A stretch of 20,275 bases of DNA from Pseudomonadota bacterium (GCA_023411035.1 JAEYPE010000225.1:1-20275); one strand, 5' to 3'. Shown: positions 1-6,816, counted from the first letter of the stretch. Notes: generated by a model from the sequence alone, not told the origin. Program-made: numbers and translations.

Positions 1-298
1 CGGGCGTCACGGGCGTTGACCAGGACCACCGCGAAGCCGCGCTGATCGAGGATCTCGTAGACCGGGATTCAGTAGACCCCTGTCGACTCCATGGCCACGC
101 TCCTCACGCCGCAGCGCTCGAACCAATCCGCCAAACGGTGCAGGTCGCCGGTGAAGGTGCCGAAGCTGCGCACCGGTTCCGGGGCGCTCTCGGGGGCGAC
201 CGCCGCCACATGCAGCGTGGCGCCGATGTCGATCGCCGCGGCGTGGGGTGAACCGGGGCCAGCTCACGCTGCTTGCGGGATCGCTTCGCTTTCGCCAT
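1..298 (-). pseudogene. IS110-family transposase, N-terminal part, broken and running off the window
   Basis: Read on the minus strand from the ATG at 298, the product opens with MAKAKRSRKQRELAPV and then needs a one-base shift near 255-260 to continue as AIDIGATLHVAAVAP and, further on, VRSVAMESTGVY. That is the start of the DEDD (RuvC-like) catalytic domain of IS110 transposases, with the first Asp in AIDIGA and the Glu in MEST. In the shifted frame a TGA at 71-69 sits where the family has Trp in the STGVYWIPVYE block, so there is both a frameshift and a nonsense change. The reading resumes as IPVYEILDQRGFAVVLVNARDA up to the window edge. An AGGAGG-type ribosome site (CCGGAGGACATTCC) precedes the ATG. 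The family is about 400 residues long, so only the first quarter is visible. It is inactive unless the two lesions are sequencing errors. Confidence 0.8.
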
Positions 299-334
299 GG
301 AATGTCCTCCGGCTTGGCTGACCAGGAGGCGATC

Positions 335-661
335 CTCGACCACGCCGTCGCGCTCCAGGTCGGGGCCATCGGCGATCAGCGCCGCCAGTTCCGGGCGCAA
401 CTCGTCGGCCAGCAGGCGGGGCCGGCCGCTGCGCGGGCGGTCACGCAGGCCGGCCACGCCCTCGGCGTTGAAGCGGTGCCCCCAATCGCGCAAGGTCTGC
501 CGGTCCATGCCGCCCAAGCGCGCGGCGTGTGCGCGGCTGTGGCCGTCCAGCACGGCGGCGATCGCCAGCAGGCGCGCGGCCACGCGCCCGTCCTCCCCCA
601 ATCGGGCCTGCCGGCGCAACTCGCCAACCGGGATATCCTGCCGTATCGCTATCGCTGGCAT
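335..661 (-). pseudogene. IS630-family transposase, N-terminal fragment (helix-turn-helix part only)
   Basis: The start at 661 has a good ribosome site (GAGGGAG, then TAACG, then ATG). The fragment covers about 109 residues: MPAIAIRQDIPVGELRR, then a winged-helix/HTH region typical of IS630 transposases (GGMDRQTLRDWGHRFNAEG, RPRSGRPRLL), ending at ERDGVVE. The family then continues with a YRLKDL-type segment and the DDE catalytic domain, and none of that is present. Instead the frame runs by chance into the upstream end of the IS110 gene, giving one continuous but chimeric reading frame of about 200 residues. I infer that the IS110 element inserted near 334-337. The 140 bp between this start and the IS5-type element (662-804) is probably the IS630 end plus flank; I could not define its inverted repeat. 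No catalytic residues remain, so it cannot transpose by itself. Confidence 0.75.
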
Positions 662-808
662 CGTTACTCCCTCGCTGAATGACAACCCCAGAGAATCACA
701 CCGCCACCTCAATCCCCTTCGAGAGCCAGCGAGTCAGGAGTTTCTAAAAGCGGTATAACCGCGTCTCCCAACGCACGATCAGCCTGTTTTAAAAGTGACC
801 GTGCGTAA

Positions 809-823
809 CAGGACGCGGAAAAA
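809..823 (+). repeat. Left terminal inverted repeat of the IS5-type element
   Basis: CAGGACGCGGAAAAA, an exact reverse complement of 2107-2121. It is flanked on the outside by GTAA (805-808). Confidence 0.85.
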
Positions 824-888
824 GGCTGTGCACGGCCGGCCGGTCGTGATTTCCCGCGGTCGTGGAGAATGCGGCCGGCGAGGGGACG

Positions 889-1974
889 ATGCGGGGCTCG
901 GACGAACGCAGCGAGGGTCTGTTCAGCTACGTGAGCTGTGAGGCGCGAGTTCCGGGCAACCACCCGCTGCAGCCGATCCGCGCGATTGTGGACGAAGCAC
1001 TGGCGGTGATGTCGCCGGCCTTCGAGGGCCTGTACTCCAAGATCGGGCGACCGTCGATCCCGCCGGAGAAGCTGCTGCGGGCGCTGCTGCTCCAGGCCTT
1101 CTACTCGGTGCGCTCGGAACGTCAGCTGATGGAGCAGCTCGATTACAACCTGCTGTTCCGCTGGTTCGTCGGCCTGTCCATGGACGCGCCGGTGTGGGAC
1201 GTGACGGTGTTCACCAAGAACCGCGAGCGTCTGCTGGCCGGCGACGTGGCGGCCCAGTTCCTGGCCACCGTGCTGGGCCAGCCGAAGGTCAAGGCGCTGT
1301 TGTCGGACGAGCACTTCTCGGTGGATGGCACGTTGATCGAAGCCTGGGCGTCGGTGAAGAGCTTCCGCCCCAAGGATGGCAGTGGTGAACCGCCGGGGCC
1401 GGGGCGCAACGGCGAGCGCGACTTCCATGGCGAGAAGCGCTCCAACGAGACCCATGCCTCGACCAGCGATCCCGAGGCCCGTCTCTACTGCAAGGGCCAG
1501 GGGCAGACCGCCAAGCTGGCCTACATGGGCCATATGGGCCATGTGTTGATGGAGAACCGGAACGCCCTGGTAGGGGACGTCCGGCTCACCACGGCCACCG
1601 GCACCGCCGAACGCGCAGCGGCGGTCTCCATGGTCGAGGCCATTCCCGGCCGCCACCGCATCACGGTGGGCGCCGACAAGGCCTACGACACCAAGGCCTT
1701 CGTGGCGGATCTGCGCACCCTGGGCGCGGCCCCGCATGTCGCTCAGAACACCCGCAACCGCCGCTCGGCGATCGACGGTCGGACCACCCGCCACCCCGGC
1801 TACGCCGTCAGCCTGCGCATCCGCAAGCGGATCGAGGAGGTTTTCGGCTGGATCAAGGGAGCCGGGTTGCGCAAAATGCGCCATCGCGGCACGGCCCGTG
1901 TCGGCTGGATGTTTACGCTGACCGCCGCGGCCTACAACCTGATCCGCCGGCCCAAGCTGCTGATGGCGGCATGA
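889..1974 (+). CDS. IS5-family transposase (DDE type)
   Basis: A 361-residue protein that cuts and joins the ends of the surrounding element. The N-terminal third (MRGSDERSEGLFSYVS, HPLQPIRAIVDEAL, RPSIPPEKLLRALLLQ) is the DUF772-type region of IS5 transposases. It is followed by LDYNLLFRWFVGL and WDVTVFTKNRERLL. DDE-domain landmarks are FSVDGTLIEAWAS (first Asp, about residue 148), GADKAYDTKAFV (second Asp, about residue 265) and the C-terminal RIRKRIEEVFGWIKG block carrying the catalytic Glu. The start at 889 is preferred over a GTG at 862 because family members begin MRG and a GAGGGG box lies just upstream. The gene is intact and close to the usual length. One oddity is an in-frame 9-bp duplication giving Met-Gly-His twice around residue 215. 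Confidence 0.9.
   Translation: MRGSDERSEGLFSYVSCEARVPGNHPLQPIRAIVDEALAVMSPAFEGLYSKIGRPSIPPEKLLRALLLQAFYSVRSERQLMEQLDYNLLFRWFVGLSMDAPVWDVTVFTKNRERLLAGDVAAQFLATVLGQPKVKALLSDEHFSVDGTLIEAWASVKSFRPKDGSGEPPGPGRNGERDFHGEKRSNETHASTSDPEARLYCKGQGQTAKLAYMGHMGHVLMENRNALVGDVRLTTATGTAERAAAVSMVEAIPGRHRITVGADKAYDTKAFVADLRTLGAAPHVAQNTRNRRSAIDGRTTRHPGYAVSLRIRKRIEEVFGWIKGAGLRKMRHRGTARVGWMFTLTAAAYNLIRRPKLLMAA
1525..1542 (+). repeat. 9-bp tandem duplication inside the transposase gene
   Basis: ATGGGCCAT occurs twice back to back, adding one extra Met-Gly-His to the segment that reads KLAYMGHMGHVLMEN. From memory the family normally has a single copy. The reading frame is kept. Confidence 0.75.
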
Positions 1975-2106
1975 TCACGCCCGGAGTCCGTCCGAAAGGC
2001 GGCTCCGGGCGCCTCGGAGCGAGGAAAAACGCTCCATCCCGACCAAAACGGGCCTTCAAAACGTTTTTTCAAGCCTCAGCGGAGGCAAAGGCGTTGCATC
2101 GGCCCG

Positions 2107-2121
2107 TTTTTCCGCGTCCTG
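2107..2121 (-). repeat. Right terminal inverted repeat of the IS5-type element
   Basis: TTTTTCCGCGTCCTG, the exact complement of the left end at 809-823. It is followed by GTAA (2122-2125), matching the four bases before the left end. Confidence 0.85.
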
Positions 2122-2186
2122 GTAAGGCTCGGCCTTTTCCATCACAACTCTGGACATTACCCACACCAATCGCCGGACGCACGGCA

Positions 2187-2219
2187 GGGACGGCGCGGAT
2201 GCAGCTCCGTCGCCGTCCC
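2187..2219 (-). terminator. Stem-loop downstream of the LuxR-type gene, possible terminator
   Basis: GGGACGGCG (2187-2195) pairs perfectly with CGCCGTCCC (2211-2219). Four more pairs (CGGA/TCCG) continue the stem after a one-base bulge, leaving a 6-nt loop. It lies 20 bp after the stop codon of the minus-strand gene at 2240. No T-run follows on the minus strand, so it is not a classical intrinsic terminator; it may only stabilise a transcript end. Confidence 0.4.
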
Positions 2220-2239
2220 TCCACTGTTCCGCCGCGCGC

Positions 2240-2983
2240 TCAGGGTTGGTGCGTTTCCAAAGCCGCCGTGTGTGCCAGATGGGCATGCACCATGAAAGCG
2301 GCTTCCGTCCGGTTGGTGGCGCCCAGCTTTCTCAGCACGTTGCGTACATGTGCCTTGGCCGTGTTCTCGCACATGCCCAACATGTAGGCGATGATCTTGT
2401 TTGACTTGCCTTCGCGCATGCAGGTCAGCACGGCCATTTCCCGCGGCGTCAGGCCGCCGATGCGGTCCATCACCGGCACCGCAGCGTCCGGCGGCGGAAC
2501 CTGGGGAACGGCGATGCCCCCCGACATCGGAGCGATGAGCGACTGTAGCGACGTGGCGGGCACGAAGATTCCCCCGGCGGCAACCAGCCGGATCGCCTCC
2601 AGCATGACGCCCAGCCCAAGGCTGGGAACGATATAGCCGCGCACGCCAAGGCGCAGGCTCTCCAAGATCATTCCACCGTCGTCGCGGTCTGAGATGATGA
2701 CCAGAGGCACCGGCAGGCAGGCCGACACGGCGTCGCGGATCGCGGCGCACAGCACGTCGTTTAGCCCCGCCTGCGCGCCGATGTTGCACAACACGACCTC
2801 TGCCCGCCCATCCCGCGCCAGTGTGCCGGCGGCGTCCTTCAGCGAGACGACCGACCGCACGGTCATGTCCTGGCACAGCGTGCCGAGGCCGAGAGCGAAG
2901 CAGTCCCGCGTCAGGCTGTTCGAGTCCACCAGAACCACCGCCACTCCGGACTGCTGCGTGTTTTTCGCCGTATTCTCCATCAT
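2240..2983 (-). CDS. LuxR-type transcription regulator with an atypical (Asp-less) receiver domain
   Basis: 247 residues. Residues 14-145 have a receiver-like fold pattern (VAVVLVDSNSLTR, AEVVLCNIG, VPLVIISD, LRLGVRGYIVPS). The position of the phosphorylated Asp is Asn (about residue 68), and the conserved Lys after the last strand is absent (RGYIVPS). Residues 178-230 form a complete LuxR/FixJ helix-turn-helix: LTPREMAVLTCMREGKSNKI, then ENTAKAHVRNVLRKLGATNR. It should therefore bind DNA as a dimer, but it is unlikely to be switched by His-Asp phosphotransfer. The start is one of three adjacent codons (TTG 2986, ATG 2983, ATG 2980) behind an AAGGGAAG box; 2983 is my choice. It is divergent from a damaged paralogue (3699-4360) across about 715 bp. 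The target genes are unknown; nearby sugar-nucleotide genes make surface polysaccharide a reasonable guess. Confidence 0.87.
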   Translation of the reverse strand: MMENTAKNTQQSGVAVVLVDSNSLTRDCFALGLGTLCQDMTVRSVVSLKDAAGTLARDGRAEVVLCNIGAQAGLNDVLCAAIRDAVSACLPVPLVIISDRDDGGMILESLRLGVRGYIVPSLGLGVMLEAIRLVAAGGIFVPATSLQSLIAPMSGGIAVPQVPPPDAAVPVMDRIGGLTPREMAVLTCMREGKSNKIIAYMLGMCENTAKAHVRNVLRKLGATNRTEAAFMVHAHLAHTAALETHQP

Positions 2984-3698
2984 CAACCGCTTCCCTTTCT
3001 GCTCAAACGTTGATTCCCCTCACCACATCAAGCCAGGTTCGTGAAACATCACCCAACCCCGGATGCGGATCGGGATTCAATTCTCGGATGAGCGTGTTCG
3101 CTCGCGGATACACGGGAAGATTCCGTTTTGTTCATTTTTCAGCGCCTTTCCCTGCCGACCGCATGGTTTATTTATGTTGGAAGATCATCAGGAATGCTTG
3201 CGCGCTTTGCATGTGATGTTTTCAACGTTACCAGAACAGAGCCGCCCGTAAATACGCACTTCGATGCAGGGTTGAACCGGGCCGGCACCTGATCCCGTAC
3301 CTATTACGGTGCCCACGGCGTCCCGCTGCCCAGCTTTCGTACGCCTTTGTGAGAGGGGGAGGGGCGTAGAACGCTCATCCCTCCTCCTCCCGCCGCCGGA
3401 GCGGCGTGCCTGGGGGGCCGCAACGCCTTCTCCATTGCGCATAGAAGAACAGGCCCGAACGGCACAAATCAGGCGATGCCTGACCTTGACCAACAGAAAG
3501 CCTGTCGAGACACGGCATTGGGCTTCCGGATGCTGGCCGCCGGAACCTCGCCGAAATATACAGATTTCGCTCCAAAGTATTTCAATTAGGAGGTAAAGGA
3601 AAAGGCCGGCCTGATTAATCCTGCGCAGGATTGACATTGACGGACTCATGTGTGCAATGCAGCATAGGGTGGGGGAAACGGGTCGGGAGACATCGTTC
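2984..3698. other. Intergenic region between divergent regulators; no supported gene
   Basis: About 715 bp with lower GC than its surroundings around 3000-3250 and 3540-3620. Open frames crossing it show no recognisable domain. A strong Shine-Dalgarno-like AGGAGG at 3588-3593 is not followed by a usable start codon (TGATTAA comes 18 bases later), so it looks like an orphan. A perfect 16-bp palindrome lies at 3617-3632. The region presumably holds promoters for both divergent regulators, but I could not fix -35/-10 pairs with confidence. Confidence 0.5.
3617..3632. promoter_or_regulatory. Perfect 16-bp palindrome, candidate operator
   Basis: AATCCTGCGCAGGATT is its own reverse complement. It sits 66 bp upstream of the preferred start (3699) of the second regulator and 15 bp before an alternative ATG at 3648. 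The size and symmetry suit a dimeric DNA-binding protein such as the LuxR-type product of the divergent gene. That binding is inference; no second copy was seen in the window. Confidence 0.4.
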
Positions 3699-4360
3699 AT
3701 GGCATCGAACGGGAAGGCACTTCCAACGCCCTGCGACAACGCCCGCGGCCCCGTCCCGGTGCACGGGCGCCAGGCCATCGCGGCCCTTCTTGTGGATGAA
3801 GCGCCGCTGACCTGCGAAAGCCTGTCCGCCGGTCTCAGCCTGAGCGACCCATCCTTGCAGGTGCGGACTGCGGCGTCGCTGGAGGAGGCGAAGGCGATGG
3901 TTGCCGACGGAGCCGCGCCCGCCGTTGTGCTGTGCAACCTCATCAGCCTGACCCGGCCCGATGGCAGCGTCCTGGCGACGCTCCGCGCCCTCAGCGGCGC
4001 CTTCGGCGGTATCCCGCTGGTCGTCCTGTCCGAAGGAGAAGAGGCGGACTTGCCGTTGGAAGCCTACCGGCTCGGCGTGCGGGGCTTCCTGCCGACCAGT
4101 GTCGGCCTCGCCGTCGCCCAGGAGGCCGTGCGACTGGTGGCGAGCGGGGGCACCTTCTTCCCGTTCCCTTTCCCGCATCGCCTCGCGCAGCTTCGCGAAA
4201 CCGCGGAGGAGGACCTGCCCATGCCATAAACACGGCAAAGGCCCATGTCCGTGGCATCCTGCGTTCGCTGGGGGTGTCTAACCGCGCCGAGGCCGCGCGG
4301 AAGGCCGGTCAACTGGCCGAGCCGATCGTTTGGAAGACATTCAGCCCGGATCTGGAATGA
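3699..4360 (+). pseudogene. LuxR-type regulator with atypical receiver, DNA-binding domain broken by a frameshifting deletion
   Basis: The ATG at 3699 (with CGGGAG upstream) starts a 176-residue frame ending at TAA 4227-4229. Residues 26-150 match the receiver-like domain of the 2240-2983 product (AALLVDEAPLTCES, AVVLCNLIS, PLVVLSE, YRLGVRGFLPTS), again with Asn (about residue 80) instead of the phosphorylated Asp and no Lys. The frame stops just after the linker. In the +1 frame, from about 4226 to the TGA at 4358, the second half of a LuxR helix-turn-helix survives (INTAKAHVRGILRSLGVSNR). The LTPRE helix and the following helix are missing, so about 45 codons seem to have been deleted out of frame. 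The first frame could still be made as a receiver-only protein. An upstream ATG at 3648 is possible but has a poor ribosome site. Confidence 0.75.
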
Positions 4361-4862
4361 CCGTGCCGCCGTTGTGGATCACGCGCAAAGCGGCGACGAC
4401 CTCGGCCAGAGGCATCCGCCCGCTCAGCACCCCGCGCAGGCCGAGGCGTGCCGCCACATCGGTCACCGCGGGACCCGGCCGGTCGGCCAGAACGGCCACG
4501 GGGGGATGGGCGGTGCCGCCCGACAGCGCGCTCAGAAGCTGACTGATGCCGCCCTTGGCCGGGTCGGCGCGCCCAATGTTCACCAGCACCACGTCGGCGC
4601 AGCGCAGCGCGGCGGACAGGTCGACCAGCGCCGCGGCACTGCGCCGGTGGCTGACCGCAACGTCGGGCGCGAGGGCGTTGATGGCGGCGGCGAGGCTTTC
4701 GCCGAACAGGGACCGGTCGTCGATCAGCAGGACGGCGATCGGCGTCCATCCGCCGGTCCGGCGGCTCTCCGGTTGGGTGGAAGGAGCACCGCCCCGCGCA
4801 CCACGGGGCACACGGGGCATGAACTCTCGGCGGTTGCCGGTCGGCGCGTCCAGGCCAAGCAT
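4341..4862 (-). CDS. Stand-alone atypical receiver-like protein (third paralogue, no DNA-binding domain)
   Basis: 173 residues. After a basic, Pro/Gly/Arg-rich leader of about 40 residues comes one receiver-like domain: PIAVLLIDDRSLFGES, ADVVLVNIGRAD, PVAVLADR, ARLGLRGVLSGR and ALRVIHNGGTVIP. Asn (about residue 95) again replaces the acceptor Asp and the conserved Lys is missing. The protein stops at the point where the two neighbouring paralogues have their linker to the helix-turn-helix, so it is either a natural single-domain form or a truncation. Its end overlaps the 3' end of the convergent broken paralogue by 20 bp. It lies 58 bp after the UDP-glucose dehydrogenase gene on the same strand and may share its transcript. 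The start at 4862 has only a weak ribosome site; a Met 14 codons further in is an alternative. Confidence 0.65.
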   Translation of the reverse strand: MLGLDAPTGNRREFMPRVPRGARGGAPSTQPESRRTGGWTPIAVLLIDDRSLFGESLAAAINALAPDVAVSHRRSAAALVDLSAALRCADVVLVNIGRADPAKGGISQLLSALSGGTAHPPVAVLADRPGPAVTDVAARLGLRGVLSGRMPLAEVVAALRVIHNGGTVIPDPG

Positions 4863-4920
4863 GGCTGTGTCTTTCGAAATCGGGAGATCCCAGCCGGCGC
4901 CCGCGGTTGACGAATCCGGG

Positions 4921-6372
4921 TTAATCAGCCAGATCGGAGGCGGCTTCCGCAAGGTGTCCGGAAATTGGAAGGACGCGAGCGTCGTCCGCGAAGCGGTTGC
5001 TGACCAGCAGGGCCTCGGCCGCCTTGTGCCGCTTCGCCGCATCGGGGCGCACGCCCTCGGGCCGGGCATCGCTCCGCCCGACGGAGCAGTAGTGGAACCC
5101 CGCCGCGGCCATGACCGCCGGGTCGTAGACGTTGCGCAGATCGACCATCACCGGACACCGCATCAGGCTGCGCACGCGCCCCAGATCCAGCGCGCGGAAT
5201 TCGTTCCATTCCGTCAGGATGATCACGCAGTCCGCCCCGGCGAGCGGGGCGTAAGCGTCCTCGTGCCAGACCACGCCGGGCAGCAGGTGGCGGCCTTCCT
5301 CCATGCCGGCGGGGTCGTAGACACGAACCGTCGCCCCGGCCTCCTGAAGCATCGGTATGATCACCAGGCTCGCCGCCTCGCGCATATCGTCGGTGTCGGG
5401 CTTGAAGGTGATGCCCAGCACCGCGATCCTCTTGCCCGCCGCGTCCGGGCCGCAGGCCTGGAGAACCCGCCCGGCCATCCGCCGCTTGCGCGCCCGGTTC
5501 ATGTCCACCACCGCTTCGATCAGCCGGGTGGGCGAGCCGTGCTGCCGCCCCGTGCGGACCAGCGCCTCCGTGTCCTTGGGAAAGCAGGAGCCGCCGAAGC
5601 CCGGCCCGGCGTTCAGGAATTGGCGCCCGATGCGCCGGTCCAGCCCTATGCCCGTCGCCACGTCCTGCACGTCGGCCCCGACCCGCTCGCACAGGTCGGC
5701 CACCTCGTTGATGAAGGTGATCTTGAGGGCCAGGAAGGCGTTCGCCGAGTACTTCGTCAACTCCGCCGTCTCGATTCCGGTGTGCAGGAAGGGCGTTCCA
5801 CCGCGGATCAGCGGCTGGTAGAGCGTCTCCATGACCGTGCGCGCGCGGTCGGATTCGGCGCCGATCACCACGCGGTCGGGCCGCATGAAATCACCGATGG
5901 CGGAGCCTTCGCGCAGGAATTCCGGGTTGGACACCACGTCGAACTCGGCCTGCGGGTTGATGTCCCGGACGAGGGAGGCGATCTGTCGCCCGGTGCCGAC
6001 CGGCACGGTCGATTTGGTGACGATGACGGTGTAGCGGGACATGGTCCGCGCGACCTCTGCCGCCGCCGCATGGACGTAGGTCAGGTCCGCCCCGCCGTCG
6101 CCGGGCCGGGAGGGCGTGCCGACCGCGATCAACACGACGTCTGCCCCCTCCATGGCGACGGCGAGGTCGGAGGTGAAGGACAGCCGACCCGTCGCCATGT
6201 TGCGCGCCACCAGAACGTCGAGGCCAGGCTCGTAGATGGGAATCTCGCCGCCCGTCAGGCGCCGGATCTTCGATTCGTCCTTGTCGACGCAGCGCACCTC
6301 AACCCCGAATTCGGCAAAGCAGGCGCCGGACACGAGGCCGACATAACCAGTCCCCACAACCGCGATCCGCAT
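4921..6372 (-). CDS. ugd: UDP-glucose 6-dehydrogenase
   Basis: 483 residues, cytoplasmic. It oxidises UDP-glucose to UDP-glucuronate with two NAD+, supplying uronic acid for exopolysaccharide, capsule or lipopolysaccharide. The N-terminal Rossmann fold shows MRIAVVGTGYVG (GxGxxG at residues 7-12). Other family signatures are VGTPSRPGDGGADL, KSTVPVGTG, NPEFLREGSAI, the ELTKYSANAFLA helix, and the active-site block FGGSCFPKD with the thiohemiacetal Cys at about residue 263. The C-terminal UDP-binding domain has LGITFKPDTDDMREA and ends near FHYCSVGR. Beyond that is an extra tail of about 45 residues not seen in the usual 435-440-residue enzyme. The start at 6372 follows CAGGAGCGGAGTG; an upstream in-frame ATG at 6411 lacks family similarity. 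It lies between the remains of another sugar-nucleotide gene and a receiver-like gene, all on the minus strand. Confidence 0.94.
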   Translation of the reverse strand: MRIAVVGTGYVGLVSGACFAEFGVEVRCVDKDESKIRRLTGGEIPIYEPGLDVLVARNMATGRLSFTSDLAVAMEGADVVLIAVGTPSRPGDGGADLTYVHAAAAEVARTMSRYTVIVTKSTVPVGTGRQIASLVRDINPQAEFDVVSNPEFLREGSAIGDFMRPDRVVIGAESDRARTVMETLYQPLIRGGTPFLHTGIETAELTKYSANAFLALKITFINEVADLCERVGADVQDVATGIGLDRRIGRQFLNAGPGFGGSCFPKDTEALVRTGRQHGSPTRLIEAVVDMNRARKRRMAGRVLQACGPDAAGKRIAVLGITFKPDTDDMREAASLVIIPMLQEAGATVRVYDPAGMEEGRHLLPGVVWHEDAYAPLAGADCVIILTEWNEFRALDLGRVRSLMRCPVMVDLRNVYDPAVMAAAGFHYCSVGRSDARPEGVRPDAAKRHKAAEALLVSNRFADDARVLPISGHLAEAASDLAD

Positions 6373-6440
6373 CACTCCGCTCCTGTTTCTTAATGGCGTT
6401 GGCGAAGACATCCGCGCCTGGCTCGAATCCGGCCGTCAGG

Positions 6441-6816
6441 TCACGGCGCGCTGATGACGACGCCGCCCGGTTCCAACCGGCTCTGCTCCGTAGGCAGGCC
6501 GTTCCGGGCGAGGTGGCTCTCCGCCTTGCGGATGTCGGTGACGTAGCGGGGCTGGTCGGCGGGCCGACAGTCGGAGAAATCGGCTTCGGCCGGCCCGCGG
6601 CTGACCTCGATCTTCTCGTTGCCGAAGCCGTTGCGGCGATCGTCCGGCGAGGAGGTGATAGACCTTCTCCACCTCGGCCATCTCCACTCTGGCCATGCAG
6701 AATTTGAAGGCGGCGAATTTGAAGGCGGCGTGGTCGCGCCCACCCCTCAGCAGGTTACAAACCAGATTGCAGCCGACGAAGCCGGCCCCACCGGTCACGA
6801 GCGTCTTGCCTTCCAT
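6441..6816 (-). pseudogene. NAD-dependent sugar-nucleotide epimerase/dehydratase, internally deleted remnant
   Basis: From an ATG at 6816 (GGAGAAG upstream) the product begins MEGKTLVTGGAGFVGCNL, the Rossmann start of the extended short-chain dehydrogenase family (GGAGFVG). After about 27 residues the similarity stops at a low-complexity stretch containing a 15-bp tandem duplication. In a different frame from about 6640 to the TGA at 6441-6443, the sequence GPAEADFSDCRPADQPRYV, followed by TDIRKAESHL, matches the C-terminal part of such enzymes (family pattern: RPGDQ, then DIRKA, then GW.P). The Tyr-x3-Lys catalytic region and most of the roughly 330-residue protein are missing. The residues at the junction are not assignable. 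I infer a former neighbour of ugd in a surface-polysaccharide cluster, lost by internal deletion. The exact substrate cannot be told. Confidence 0.65.
6701..6730. repeat. 15-bp tandem duplication in the epimerase remnant
   Basis: AATTTGAAGGCGGCG occurs twice in immediate succession. It lies in the scrambled segment between the two recognisable epimerase pieces, where it encodes a repeated AAFKF on the minus strand. Confidence 0.8.

Larger units (their letters stand above)
809..2121 (+). mobile_element. Complete IS5-family insertion sequence, 1313 bp
   Basis: The ends are a perfect 15-bp inverted repeat: CAGGACGCGGAAAAA at 809-823 and its complement at 2107-2121. The bases immediately outside are GTAA on both sides (805-808 and 2122-2125), which reads as a 4-bp target-site duplication. 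One transposase gene (889-1974) fills most of the element. Short direct repeats, a size of about 1.3 kb and a transposase with an N-terminal DUF772-type region fit the IS5 family; assignment to a subgroup needs a database comparison. Intact ends, an intact gene and a preserved duplication suggest recent insertion. It landed between the IS630 fragment and the end of the LuxR-type gene at 2240-2983, so it does not interrupt a recognisable gene. Confidence 0.87.

Noticed and set aside
709..1884. Long minus-strand open frame opposite the IS5 transposase
   Set aside because: It is antisense to a clear transposase, with no domain and His/Gly/Ala-rich composition typical of a GC-driven shadow.
4546..6393. 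615-residue plus-strand open frame opposite ugd
   Set aside because: It runs antisense to a well-supported dehydrogenase; Arg/His/Pro-rich with no recognisable motif.
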